A stretch of 64,000 nt of DNA, taken from assembly GCA_965217195.1 (NCBI GenBank), contig CBDCHL010000003.1, forward strand, positions 1,178,001 to 1,242,000, in the 5' to 3' direction. A program made the translations under genes and the position numbers. Shown here one piece after another: positions 16,011 to 24,529 of this stretch. The DNA comes from UBA6623 sp965217195 (GTDB taxonomy: Bacteria; Acidobacteriota; Terriglobia; Bryobacterales; UBA6623). Every line of letters begins with the position of its first letter. Position 1 is the first letter of the stretch. Below the pieces are notes generated by a model. The model did no database searches. It was not told the origin of the DNA and saw only the letters and a list, made by a program, of their open reading frames with translations.

Positions 16011-16050
16011 ATGCGTAGTGTCGGCACTTAGCTGGGGACTCTTCCGCACG

Positions 16051-16145
16051 TGCGCGACATGAGTATGGATAGGAGGATTGGCGGCGCGGGCGCGAGCGCT
16101 TCCCAGGCTGAAATTTTTCGCCTCGTTTGGCGATGGCTAGAGCCT
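16051..16145 (+). repeat. Dispersed 90-base repeat, copy B
   Basis: Matches 11701-11790 in the same orientation, with the blocks GACATGAGTATGGA, GGGCGCGAGCGCTTCCC, AATTTTTCGC and GATGGCTAGAGCC. It lies in the 583-base gene-free stretch 16011-16593, together with the tandem duplication at 16243-16392. Confidence 0.65.
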
Positions 16146-16242
16146 GCGGGAAATGGCCGTTGAAATTGAACCGGCCTCGTATTTGACAGAGAGCCCGATC
16201 AACCGGCCGTGGAAGGGCCGACCTAATCGAACCCAAGCCCGG

Positions 16243-16392
16243 TGAACCGCGGTGAACCGGGCGGAGCGTGGACTGCCGTCCACGCCTCGGTTGCTACTGC
16301 TCGCATTGCGAGAGGGATGAACCGCGGTGAACCGGGCGGAGCGTGGACTGCCGTCCACGCCTCGGTTGCTACTGCTCGCATTGCGAGAGGGA
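16243..16392 (+). repeat. Perfect 75-bp tandem duplication
   Basis: Two head-to-tail 75-bp units (16243-16317 and 16318-16392) appear identical. Each contains an 8-bp hairpin, GCGTGGAC-TGCC-GTCCACGC. It reads open in one frame because 75 is a multiple of 3, but there is no sign of a real gene. Confidence 0.85.
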
Positions 16393-16593
16393 TGTCCCAT
16401 ATTTATGTCGCACACCCCTTGCGTACCCCACCCGCGACAGCGCTGATCGAGATGTCCTACAATACCGTTCTTTGGCTCAATTCAAATCCATAGTCCGCGA
16501 GACGTACGCCGGAAGCGCTTCCCGTCGGCGCCCTTTCTCTCCGACGGTGATTACACCTTCGACTGCTCCCGTAAGAAAGAGATCTTCGCTCTT

Positions 16594-16800
16594 ATGGATG
16601 TCACCAAAATCATCAGCGAACTGCGCAAGGAATTAGACCGGATCGACAAAGCGGTCCTCGCGCTCGATTCCATCGGCGCCGGGAAGCGCCGCGGCCGTCC
16701 GCCGAAGCTGCTGCAGGAGCTGCGCGCTGAAGCGGAAGCTCAGAAGCGGAAACCGGCCGCGAAAAGGAAAGCACGCCGGGCGGCAAAAAAGGCGGGTTGA
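16594..16800 (+). CDS. Small AT-hook-like basic protein
   Basis: 68 residues. The N-terminal half is a predicted amphipathic helix (MDVTKIISELRKELDRIDKA). The middle carries GKRRGRPPK, an AT-hook-like minor-groove binding motif, and the tail is Lys/Arg/Ala rich (KPAAKRKARRAAKKAG), histone-H1-like. This suggests a small DNA-binding protein. Similar short helix-plus-GRPPK proteins are familiar to me from Acidobacteria-type genomes, but I know of no assigned function. It stands alone after a repeat-rich gap and is convergent with hemY. No strong ribosome site is seen. Confidence 0.6.
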   Translation: MDVTKIISELRKELDRIDKAVLALDSIGAGKRRGRPPKLLQELRAEAEAQKRKPAAKRKARRAAKKAG

Positions 16801-16849
16801 TCCAACAGTCACCGAAAGCCCGCGAGGGCAGCTCTCGTGCTTGGCCGGG

Positions 16850-18241
16850 TCAGCCGGTAGCACGCACCTGGATCTGTTTGGCGATTGCGCGGCTCCGGCG
16901 AATGCAATCGGGGATGCCGATGCCTTCGTAGGCGTTCCCAGTGAGATAGAGGCCCCCAATACGGCTGAGGCGCTGCTCGATTCGTTCGATGAGCTTGCGG
17001 TGCCCGACTTCGTACTGCGCCATGGCGCGCCGCCATCGGGCCACCCGCCAGGCCGCGGGCTCGGTTTCGAAACCCATGATCCGACTGATTTCGCCATGAA
17101 CCCTGCGCGCGATCTCGGCGTCGGGGACGTCGAACGACGCCTCGGCTTGGCGGTCGGCTAGGAAAGCGCGTAGCAGGGCGTAGTTGTTCGTGGCGCGGTG
17201 CGGGAACTTCGTGTTGACCCAGGTGCAGGCCGTGATTCCGGCCTGCTCGACCTCGGGCGCCAAGAACCCGAACCCCTTAAGGGCATGCTCGAATGGGGGC
17301 CGCCGATACAGCAGATTGACTGTAATCGATGAGGAGTAAGGAATGGCCTTGAGTTGATTCGCCGACTGCGGATCAACGGCCATGAGCAGGGCGCCGGCAT
17401 CGTAAGCCGGGACGGCGATCACGGTATGGTCGGCCGAGATGGTTTCGCCGTTTACCGCAATTCGAAAACCGTCGTCGTTGCGGGCAACCGATTCCGCCGA
17501 GCCGGTGAGTCGTCGAACGCGGCCGTGTAGGTCATCGACGAGACGATCGGTCAGTTGCTGCATGCCGCCCTCGAGGCTGAGAAACAGCGACGGAGGCTTG
17601 GCGTCTTCGTCGGCGTTGGGCCGGCGCGTAGCAGACGCGCGCAACATACCGCGACTGACGCTGCCGTACTTTTCTTCGAGTTCGACGAAGCGAGGCAGTA
17701 CTGCATTGACACTGAGTTTCTCGGGCGAGCCGCCGTAGACACCCGCGAGCATCGGCTGGGCCAGGTAGCGGTTCGCTTCTTCGCCGAAATGTTCTCGTAC
17801 GAATGCGGCGACCGAGCGTTCTTCGCGGGGCTTGCCGGGCTGCCGAAACCATTCCAGTGCCATCTTGGCCTTGGTGCCCCAACCGAGCAGGGGCGTGGCG
17901 AGCATCGGTGCGATCTTGGTCGGGACCATGAACTGAACGCCTTCGGGAAGCGGAACCAGGTTCCCTGCCCGCAGCACGAACGTCTTTCGGAGGTGGTCGT
18001 TGGAACCGATGATTTGGTCTTCGATTCCCAGTTCGCGGATGAGTTCGAGCGCCCACGGTTTCTGCGCCAGGAAGCTGTCGGGGCCGTCTTCGACGATGCA
18101 GCTTTCGACCCTCGCGGTTTGGATCACTCCGCCCAGACGCGGGCGGGATTCGATCAAGGTGCAGTCGAATCCGGCTTTCGCCAGGTCATAGCCCACCGTA
18201 AGGCCGGAAATGCCTCCGCCGATGATCGCTACGCGTTTCAT
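16850..18241 (-). CDS. hemY: Protoporphyrinogen oxidase (HemY/HemG type)
   Basis: FAD enzyme that oxidises protoporphyrinogen (or coproporphyrinogen in the coproporphyrin-dependent route) in haem synthesis; membrane associated. 463 residues from ATG 18241. The N-terminal dinucleotide loop is MKRVAIIGGGISGLTVGYDL, followed by ESRPRLGGVIQT. The C-terminal FAD segment GLYLTGNAYEGIGIPDCIRR is characteristic. A start at 18274 would add 11 residues ahead of the Rossmann strand. It follows hemE on the same strand after 267 bases. Haem made here would serve the cytochromes encoded nearby. Confidence 0.92.
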   Translation of the reverse strand: MKRVAIIGGGISGLTVGYDLAKAGFDCTLIESRPRLGGVIQTARVESCIVEDGPDSFLAQKPWALELIRELGIEDQIIGSNDHLRKTFVLRAGNLVPLPEGVQFMVPTKIAPMLATPLLGWGTKAKMALEWFRQPGKPREERSVAAFVREHFGEEANRYLAQPMLAGVYGGSPEKLSVNAVLPRFVELEEKYGSVSRGMLRASATRRPNADEDAKPPSLFLSLEGGMQQLTDRLVDDLHGRVRRLTGSAESVARNDDGFRIAVNGETISADHTVIAVPAYDAGALLMAVDPQSANQLKAIPYSSSITVNLLYRRPPFEHALKGFGFLAPEVEQAGITACTWVNTKFPHRATNNYALLRAFLADRQAEASFDVPDAEIARRVHGEISRIMGFETEPAAWRVARWRRAMAQYEVGHRKLIERIEQRLSRIGGLYLTGNAYEGIGIPDCIRRSRAIAKQIQVRATG

Positions 18242-18508
18242 GACCTTGTGCGTGCCGGGATGGGTACACGACACAAATATGGGAGCCTGGGCGGCAATGA
18301 AGCGAGGCCCCGAATCGGAACGTGGCGTTCGACCATGGCTAAAGCCCCAAGGTGGAAGGCCGCTGAAGCGGCCTGCATCCGAACAATGAGCTGTCCCTAC
18401 CGGCCCTACAAGGACCGGCCTATATTAACCCAAGCCCGGTGAACCGGGCTCACTCTCCGTATCTACGTCGCGGGCCCAGCCGGGATCACGGCGCGGCGAG
18501 GCCGACGT

Positions 18509-19531
18509 TCAGGCGGCAAACTCGCGCACCATCTCGACGACCGCTTTCACGTTTTCCACCGGGGTTTCGGGCAGGATACCGTGGCCCAGGTTGAAAATGT
18601 GGCCCGGACGTCCGCCCGCGCGCCGGAGGACATCTTCGACCTGACGACGTATTTCATCGAGCGGGGCGAAGAGCACGAGCGGGTCCAGATTGCCCTGGAC
18701 GGCGGCTTCGTGGTTGATCGATGCCCATGCTTCGTCAAGCCGCACTCGCCAATCGAGTCCCAGCACGTCGCCGCCGGCTTTGTGCAGCAGGTCGAGATAC
18801 GACCCCGCGCCCGTGCCAAAATGGATCACGGGGACTTTGGTTTGTTGAATCGTCTCGATCAAGCGTTTCGAATGCGGTAAGACGTAGGTCTCGTAGTCTC
18901 CCGGTGAAAGTGCTCCAACCCAGCTGTCGAACACCTGCATGGCGTCGGCACCCGCTTTGACCTGCGAGGCGGCGTAGGGCGCGAGCACGTCAACGATCTT
19001 TGTCATCAGAGAATTCCACGCCGCGGGCTCACCGTACATCAAGCGCTTTGTGTGAGCGTATTGGCGCGAGCCGCTGCCTTCGATCATGTAACTGGCCAAG
19101 GTAAACGGCGCGCCGACGAAACCGATTAGAGGTATTTTGTCGTCAAGGTCGCGCTTGACGAGCGAGATCGCTTCGGGCACGTAGCCCAGGTCAGCGCCGT
19201 TTCGCGTGTTCAGCTCCTCGACTTGGGAGAGGCTACGGATCGCGGGCGTGAGCGCGGGGCCTTCGCCGGCGAGGAATTCCAGCTTCATTCCCATCGGCTC
19301 GACCGGCAGGAGCAGATCGGCGAAGATGATTGCGGCGTCGACATCGAGGGCTTCAATAGGCTGGAGTGTAACTTGGGCCGCCAGATCCGGGCTTTTGCAG
19401 AGTTCGAGGATCGTGTGACCCTTGCGGAGAGCGCGGTATTCGGGCATGTAGCGGCCCGCTTGGCGCATGAACCAGACCGGGGGGCGGGGCAGGGGGCGGC
19501 ACTTGCAGGCGTCGAGAAAGGGCGCGGACAT
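18509..19531 (-). CDS. hemE: Uroporphyrinogen decarboxylase
   Basis: Converts uroporphyrinogen III to coproporphyrinogen III in the cytoplasm. 340 residues, normal length. Signature PPVWFMRQAGRYMPEYR is near the N-terminus, with the active-site stretch AAIIFADLLLPVEPMG and GFVGAPFTLASYMIEG further on. The C-terminus FNLGHGILPETPVENV is also diagnostic. The ATG at 19531 follows AAAGG by 1 base; an upstream in-frame extension to 19951 has no family match. It is upstream of hemY on the same strand. No other haem genes are in the window. Confidence 0.96.
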   Translation of the reverse strand: MSAPFLDACKCRPLPRPPVWFMRQAGRYMPEYRALRKGHTILELCKSPDLAAQVTLQPIEALDVDAAIIFADLLLPVEPMGMKLEFLAGEGPALTPAIRSLSQVEELNTRNGADLGYVPEAISLVKRDLDDKIPLIGFVGAPFTLASYMIEGSGSRQYAHTKRLMYGEPAAWNSLMTKIVDVLAPYAASQVKAGADAMQVFDSWVGALSPGDYETYVLPHSKRLIETIQQTKVPVIHFGTGAGSYLDLLHKAGGDVLGLDWRVRLDEAWASINHEAAVQGNLDPLVLFAPLDEIRRQVEDVLRRAGGRPGHIFNLGHGILPETPVENVKAVVEMVREFAA

Positions 19532-19559
19532 CCTTTGAAATGATATCAGGGAGGTGCGG

Positions 19560-19680
19560 GTGAACCGTGAGTCGTGAGCCGAGTGGGAGGAACCGACTGC
19601 TTGGCGGCCGGTTTTGTTGGGCCCGCCCCAGGCCCAGCACGACCGGCGTCGCCGGTCGTTCGCCCGACGGGTTGCGGTTG
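19560..19680 (+). repeat. REP-like dispersed repeat, copy 1
   Basis: Contains a perfect 9-bp hairpin ACGACCGGC-GTC-GCCGGTCGT (19639-19659). Its flanks (GAGCCGAGT, GGAACCGA, GGCCGGTTTTG) match the reverse complement of 54900-55030. The remainder of the 518-base gap 19532-20049 shows no gene I can support. Confidence 0.65.
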
Positions 19681-20049
19681 AGAGACCTGATCTTCCCCGG
19701 GCTTGCGCCCGGGGCCGGGATTGACTCGCGCAGCCCGCCCTAGATGCGACGGCGTGGAAACGCTGGTGGCTTGAACCCGGCGTGAACGTGGCTGGGGGAC
19801 GACATTCGGTTGGGTGGCCGGCTCTTAGTGGTTGACGACAAACAGGAGTATTTGTCACTACCGATACCTTGCGCAGATGGGGGAGTGGCGCAGGGGGCGG
19901 GAAACATCGTACGTATCCACGCCACTCTCGATGGGCCGTGCGAAAAACCACCTACGGACTCCCAAGCTGATGTAGATGTCGCGAAGTCCGCTCGATCCCG
20001 ACTCGCCGAGGCACGTTGGTACGATCGTAGGTTCCGTTGATGGCCGACC

Positions 20050-20904
20050 ATGCCGAGCGACGATTCTATCGGGGCGGTTGTGGGCGAGGCTCTTCGCTTG
20101 GCCCAGGCTCGCCTTAAGAATTGCAACGACGCTTCGCCGCGTTTGACAGCCGAGGTGCTGCTGGCTCATGTGTTGGGGGTGGACAAGGCGTTTCTCTATG
20201 CGCATCCCGATGAGCGCCTTGACGGGGGGTGCCGGCAACGTTTGCAAGAGCTGGTGGAACGTCGCTGTGCGGGGGTGCCGACGCAGTACCTGACGGGCGT
20301 GCAAGAGTTTTTCGGGTTGGAGTTCGAAGTCACGCCCGATGTCTTGATTCCTCGTCCGGAAACGGAGCACTTGGTTGAAGCGGCGCTGGAGGTCGCCCGG
20401 CCGGGAGACCGCATCGTCGATGTCGGGACAGGGTCGGGCTGTGTTGCCATTGCGCTCAAGAGCAAGCTGCCGGACGTCTACGTTGGGGCTTGCGACGTGT
20501 CTCCGGCGGCCTTAGAGGTCGCGGGTCGAAACGCAAAGCGGCTCGGCGCAAAGATCGAGTTCTTCGCCGGCGATCTCGCGGAGGCATTGCGTCCCGCGAG
20601 CGTGGACCTGCTGGTCTCGAATCCGCCTTATGTGCCGCTGGCCGACCTGCCGGGATTGCAGCGAGAGCTACGCGCCGAACCGTCGACGGCGCTCTTCGGC
20701 GGTGAGGATGGCTTGGAGGCTTACCGGCGATTGGCGCCCCAAGCCGCCGTCGTCCTGCGCCCCGGCGGGCGCCTGCTGTTGGAACTCGGTTACCACATCC
20801 GTCCCGCCGTCGAGGCTATGCTGCCCGACGCCGAATGGGAGCCGGCCGAAGTGAAACGCGACCTGGCCGGGTTGGACAGGGTTCTGACGGCGCGAAAACG
20901 CTAG
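20050..20904 (+). CDS. prmC: Release factor glutamine methyltransferase
   Basis: SAM-dependent methyltransferase that methylates the Gln of the GGQ motif in RF1 and RF2. 284 residues. N-terminal helical domain (about 1-85), then GVQEFFGLEFEVTPDVLIPR, SAM loop IVDVGTGSGCVAIAL and the catalytic NPPY at 191-194 (LLVSNPPYVPLADL). prfA usually lies just upstream, but here the gene is preceded by a 518-base repeat-containing gap. Start ATG 20050 gives the usual N-terminus, though no clear Shine-Dalgarno is visible. Confidence 0.94.
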   Translation: MPSDDSIGAVVGEALRLAQARLKNCNDASPRLTAEVLLAHVLGVDKAFLYAHPDERLDGGCRQRLQELVERRCAGVPTQYLTGVQEFFGLEFEVTPDVLIPRPETEHLVEAALEVARPGDRIVDVGTGSGCVAIALKSKLPDVYVGACDVSPAALEVAGRNAKRLGAKIEFFAGDLAEALRPASVDLLVSNPPYVPLADLPGLQRELRAEPSTALFGGEDGLEAYRRLAPQAAVVLRPGGRLLLELGYHIRPAVEAMLPDAEWEPAEVKRDLAGLDRVLTARKR

Positions 20905-21125
20905 CGCCGCCGCTCGCGGTTGTGCCCGCATATCCTAGCGGGTCGAGGCGGCCCTGACTTAGGAAAGCCTTTCAGACAGCGGTCGTCGGGGTTTTCCGGA
21001 TTAATGTCGAGGCCGGAATGGCCCTCGATGCTGGACTCGTTGGCCCGTTGCCGCGATAAGGATGAGACGTCGATTGCGGGCCTTCAGCCGCCCGCCGTGA
21101 GGCATTTTGTGACTATCGTCTAAAG

Positions 21126-21695
21126 TTGTCCTTGCACGGTTCCACCCAGGGGCTCGAACACCCAGAGCAGTGGTCCCCGGATCGAAGATACATCATTATC
21201 CGGGAGCTACGTCGGCAACCAACGCCGACCTCCGGCATCTGGAGCGCCTCGAAGACGGCGGTTGGTCTGAGCCCGACTGTGTATTTACAAGCGCTCTTGA
21301 TGCAGAGCGGGCCTCAGTTCTCTCCCGACAGCCGCTATCAGGCCGGTTCGAGGTCTACGCGCAGCCTTTTCTCAAAGGCGACGGCAAACGGCAAATCTCC
21401 CACAATGGCGGGGGGCAGCCGCGCTGCAGCAAGGACGGCACAGAGCTGACTCTACGTGGAGGGGGATACGATCATCGCGGTGGAGGTCACGACGAGGCCC
21501 GCTTTTTCGTTCGGCTCGGCGAAGCGGCTCTTCTCCAGTCCAAGTCTTGTGGAGCAATGGCGTCACCCCGCCTGGGATGTGTCGGCTGACGGCGAGCGGT
21601 TCGTCTTGATCGAGCCGGTGGGAGACCCTCTACCGGCGGCTATCCGCGGCGTCCAAGACTGGTTCGAGGAGTTCCGCGACCCTGAACAGGACTGA
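21126..21695 (+). pseudogene. Frameshifted C-terminal remnant of a PD40-propeller (Ser/Thr kinase-type) protein
   Basis: Three frames must be joined to read it: PEQWSPDRRYIII (21126 frame), then GRFEVYAQPFLKGDGKRQIS with GGGQPRCSKDGTELTL (21170 frame), then EGDTIIAVEVTTRPAFSFGS to VQDWFEEFRD at 21695 (21456 frame). These are the WD40-like PD40 blades and the usual end of large membrane Ser/Thr kinases common in Acidobacteria. The kinase half is missing. Nothing else is supported in 20905-21936. Confidence 0.75.
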
Positions 21696-21936
21696 CCCTA
21701 ATCAAGTCTGCAAAATCGGGTGGTGCTGTCCCGTTCTCCCCGAAACGCTTGTGGCCCCCGGCGGAGACGCCTTAATACGTCCGCTGCGAGGTGAAAATCC
21801 TTGCCGAACGCCGCCAAAAACTCATAAGGTAACTACAGAGCCCCGACCGCCAGGGAGGGGTCCGCCCCGCCCACGCAGCCCGGGTCGGGCAAGTGCTTGC
21901 GCACCATTCCAAGCCCCTCGGCTCACACAGCGCCTG

Positions 21937-23532
21937 ATGAAAAAACCGAAAGACGAAAATCACGCCCCCCGGCAAGCTGCTTCTCCGCGTAATCCCGTCA
22001 ACCGCCGAACGTTCATGGCGGGTTCGGTTGCCGCCGGGTTGGCGGCTTGCAACGACTCCGCCGAATCTCCCGCCGACAAATCCGCCGCCGTGACCTTGAG
22101 CGACGCGCTTGCCCACGACGCCCTCGGGCAGGCCGAACTCGTGCGACGAGGCGACCTGAAGCCCATCGAACTGGTCGACGCCGTGATCGAACGCATCGAA
22201 CAGCTCAACCCCCGCCTCAACGCCGTCGTGACGAAGATGTACGAACAAGCCCGCGAAGCCGCAGCAGGGCGCATTCCCGAGGGGCCGTTTCAGGGCGTCC
22301 CGTTCCTGCTCAAAGACCTGGGGGCCGCTTACGGAGGAGTTCGGCGGACGTCCGGCTCGAAGGCTCTGGAAGACTTCGTACCCGAGGAAGACAGCGAGCT
22401 GGTCGTGAGACAAAAACAAGCCGGGCTGATCATCGTAGGCAAGACGAATACGCCGGAATTCGGCTTGACGGCCACGACCGAACCGCACCTTTTCGGTCCG
22501 ACGCGCAATCCCTGGAATCTTGAACACACACCCGGCGGATCGAGCGGCGGATCGGCGGCCGCCGTCGCAGCCCGTATTGTGCCCATGGCGCACGCCAACG
22601 ACGGTGGAGGCTCGATCCGCATTCCAGCCTCTTGTTGCGGCTTATTCGGGCTGAAGCCGGCGCGGGCGCGCAACTCACCGGCGCCGTCGATGGGCAGCAT
22701 TCTTTCCTGCGAGCACGCCGTGACTCTGACCGTCCGCGACAGCGCCGCGTTGCTTGACGCGACGGAAGGCTACGTACCGGGCGATCTTTATGCCGCGCTG
22801 TCCAAGCAACGGCCCTACATCGAGGAATTGCAAGTCCCCCCAGGCCGTCTGCGCATCGCTTTCACTCGCATGGAACCCATCGAGCGACCACTTCACCCCG
22901 ACAGCGTGCGGGCCGTCGAACAAGCTGCCCGCTTGCTCGAGAGCCTCGGCCATGACGTCGAGGAGGCTGCCCCGGAAATTGAGATCGAGCGCTACAAGAA
23001 ATCCTTTATGACACTTTGGTCGTCACGATTGGCTCGAGGAATCGAGTCCATCGCGTTGGAGACCGGCAAGCCCGTCTCGCCGGAGCTTTATGAACCGGTG
23101 ACTTGGCAGCTCTACCAGCAGGGTCGACAATGGTTGGCCAAGCAATATCTCGACGATGAGAACTATGTCACCTCACTCGGCCGGCTCTTCGCGGATTTTC
23201 TCGGCGAGTATGACTTTTGGCTCACGCCGACGCTCGGAGAGCCGCCGCCCAAGCTTGGGGTGCTTTATCCGCCGCCCGACCACCCCAGGCCCGATGCCGC
23301 CGCCACGATTGCCCGAAACTTCGATTTCGTTCCCTACACCCACCTGGCCAACGTAACCGGGTTGCCGGCCATGTCTGTCCCCTTACATTGGAATGAAGCG
23401 GACCTGCCCGTCGGCGTCCATTTTGTGGGGCGATTCGGCGACGAGGGGTCACTTTTCCGCCTGGCCGCGCAACTCGAGCAAGCGCAACCGTGGATCAACC
23501 GCGTGCCGCCGGTTGCCGCCACAAACGGCTAA
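21937..23532 (+). CDS. Amidase (amidase-signature family) with Tat lipoprotein signal
   Basis: 531 residues. The N-terminus has VNRRTFMAGSVAAGLAAC: twin Arg 23-24, hydrophobic stretch and lipobox Cys38, so it is probably exported folded and lipid anchored. The amidase-signature core is intact: Lys126 (FLLKDLG), the cis-Ser in GGSSGGSAAAVAA (202-203) and nucleophile Ser226 in NDGGGSIRIPAS. It resembles GatA-like hydrolases of amides rather than the tRNA amidotransferase, which is cytoplasmic and has no signal. ATG 21937 is chosen because it places the Tat signal at the N-terminus. The substrate is unknown. Confidence 0.9.
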   Translation: MKKPKDENHAPRQAASPRNPVNRRTFMAGSVAAGLAACNDSAESPADKSAAVTLSDALAHDALGQAELVRRGDLKPIELVDAVIERIEQLNPRLNAVVTKMYEQAREAAAGRIPEGPFQGVPFLLKDLGAAYGGVRRTSGSKALEDFVPEEDSELVVRQKQAGLIIVGKTNTPEFGLTATTEPHLFGPTRNPWNLEHTPGGSSGGSAAAVAARIVPMAHANDGGGSIRIPASCCGLFGLKPARARNSPAPSMGSILSCEHAVTLTVRDSAALLDATEGYVPGDLYAALSKQRPYIEELQVPPGRLRIAFTRMEPIERPLHPDSVRAVEQAARLLESLGHDVEEAAPEIEIERYKKSFMTLWSSRLARGIESIALETGKPVSPELYEPVTWQLYQQGRQWLAKQYLDDENYVTSLGRLFADFLGEYDFWLTPTLGEPPPKLGVLYPPPDHPRPDAAATIARNFDFVPYTHLANVTGLPAMSVPLHWNEADLPVGVHFVGRFGDEGSLFRLAAQLEQAQPWINRVPPVAATNG

Positions 23533-23580
23533 GCTCCCCCCGCGTGGCCTTCGCACACCTGCATGCCCGGTGGGCATCCG

Positions 23581-24282
23581 TCACCCTTGCGCAAAATCTA
23601 GATCTCTCCCCAGCCAAACAACTCGGCCCTGTACCACATCCAAGATGTCGGATGATCCGCCTATCGGGATCGGATTGATTCCCCCTCCTGTCTCCCGAGC
23701 GTTGTCCATCACCACGACGAGCATATCCCCCACGCGTCGGCACCGCCCGATGAAACTGCCGCCACCCCACGACAGCGCGTAGACCCGATCAAACGAGGGC
23801 GCTCGTCGGTCCGGCGACGAGCGGTCGAGCAAGACGACGTCATGCGGCCAGATCGCCGGCCACATCGAGCGCTCCTCCCCGTCAAGCACAGCCAGCACAG
23901 GAGTTACCAGTCCGGCGATCCGTCCGGCGGACAGCGGTCTTGTCGGTCCTGCCTCGTCGAGTTCGGGAAACGGCTGCCCCCCTCCCAGGCGGCCCGACAA
24001 CAGTGGCACGGGCAACGCACCGCCTGCGGCGGGTGGCACGACCCCGGATAACTCCTCCTGCGTCAACAACGAGAGCAGCGGAATCGCCATGCGCTCCATC
24101 ACCGAATCGGCAAGTTCCGGGTTCATCCCACGCGCCCCTTTCAGGACATTGTGAATGTGGGGCTGCGAATAGCCTGTAAGCCGCGCCAAACCGCGTTCGC
24201 TGGCCTCGCCCCGCCGGACGAGTTCGTTGAGATAGCGGACAAGCCGGGAGGCCAGCTGCTGAAAGCTTAGTCGGCCGCCCAT
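23581..24282 (-). CDS. HTH transcriptional regulator with degenerate S24-like domain
   Basis: 233 residues. The N-terminal third is a Cro/CI-type helix-turn-helix (ERGLARLTGYSQPHIHNVLKG). After a Pro/Gly linker, the C-terminal part resembles a LexA/CI S24 domain: ERSMWPAIWPHDVVLLD aligns with the Ser-Met box, and DRVYALSWGGGSFIGRCRRV with the Lys strand. The usual catalytic Lys before Arg appears replaced (IGR), so self-cleavage is doubtful. It is divergent from the gene at 24530 across an AT-rich 247-base region with a 12-bp palindrome, suggesting that it controls both. Confidence 0.75.
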   Translation of the reverse strand: MGGRLSFQQLASRLVRYLNELVRRGEASERGLARLTGYSQPHIHNVLKGARGMNPELADSVMERMAIPLLSLLTQEELSGVVPPAAGGALPVPLLSGRLGGGQPFPELDEAGPTRPLSAGRIAGLVTPVLAVLDGEERSMWPAIWPHDVVLLDRSSPDRRAPSFDRVYALSWGGGSFIGRCRRVGDMLVVVMDNARETGGGINPIPIGGSSDILDVVQGRVVWLGRDLDFAQG

Positions 24283-24462
24283 ATAGCTATGGGGAATAGA
24301 CTTAGGCTGCTTTTTCGGCAGCGTATTCTGTACTGAAATAAAAAACCGGTAACGGATAAGCCATTGAATTTCCTAGGTAGCTGATCTGAGGAAACTTCCC
24401 AATATTGCCGCTGTTTTTCAAAACGGATTTTATTTTCTGAACAAATCATTTTAAAAAAGGCG

Positions 24463-24495
24463 TTGACCTGACGCCGGCGTCCGCTACGGTAGATT
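24463..24495 (+). promoter_or_regulatory. Putative promoter with embedded 12-bp palindrome
   Basis: TTGACC at 24463-24468 may be a -35 and TAGATT at 24490-24495 a -10, though the 21-base gap is long; TACGGT at 24485-24490 is an alternative -10. A perfect palindrome GACGCCGGCGTC (24470-24481) sits between them, a natural operator place for the divergent HTH protein. The stretch before it (24300-24460) is unusually AT rich for this genome. Confidence 0.45.
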
Positions 24496-24529
24496 ACGAT
24501 CCCTTCACCGAGAGGAGAAACCAATCTGT

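Noticed and set aside
16242..16493. Open frame covering the 75-bp tandem duplication
   Set aside because: It is open only because the unit length is a multiple of three; the product has no coding character.
19810..20126. Short open frames on both strands before prmC
   Set aside because: No ribosome site, no family resemblance, and they conflict with each other in a repeat-bearing gap.
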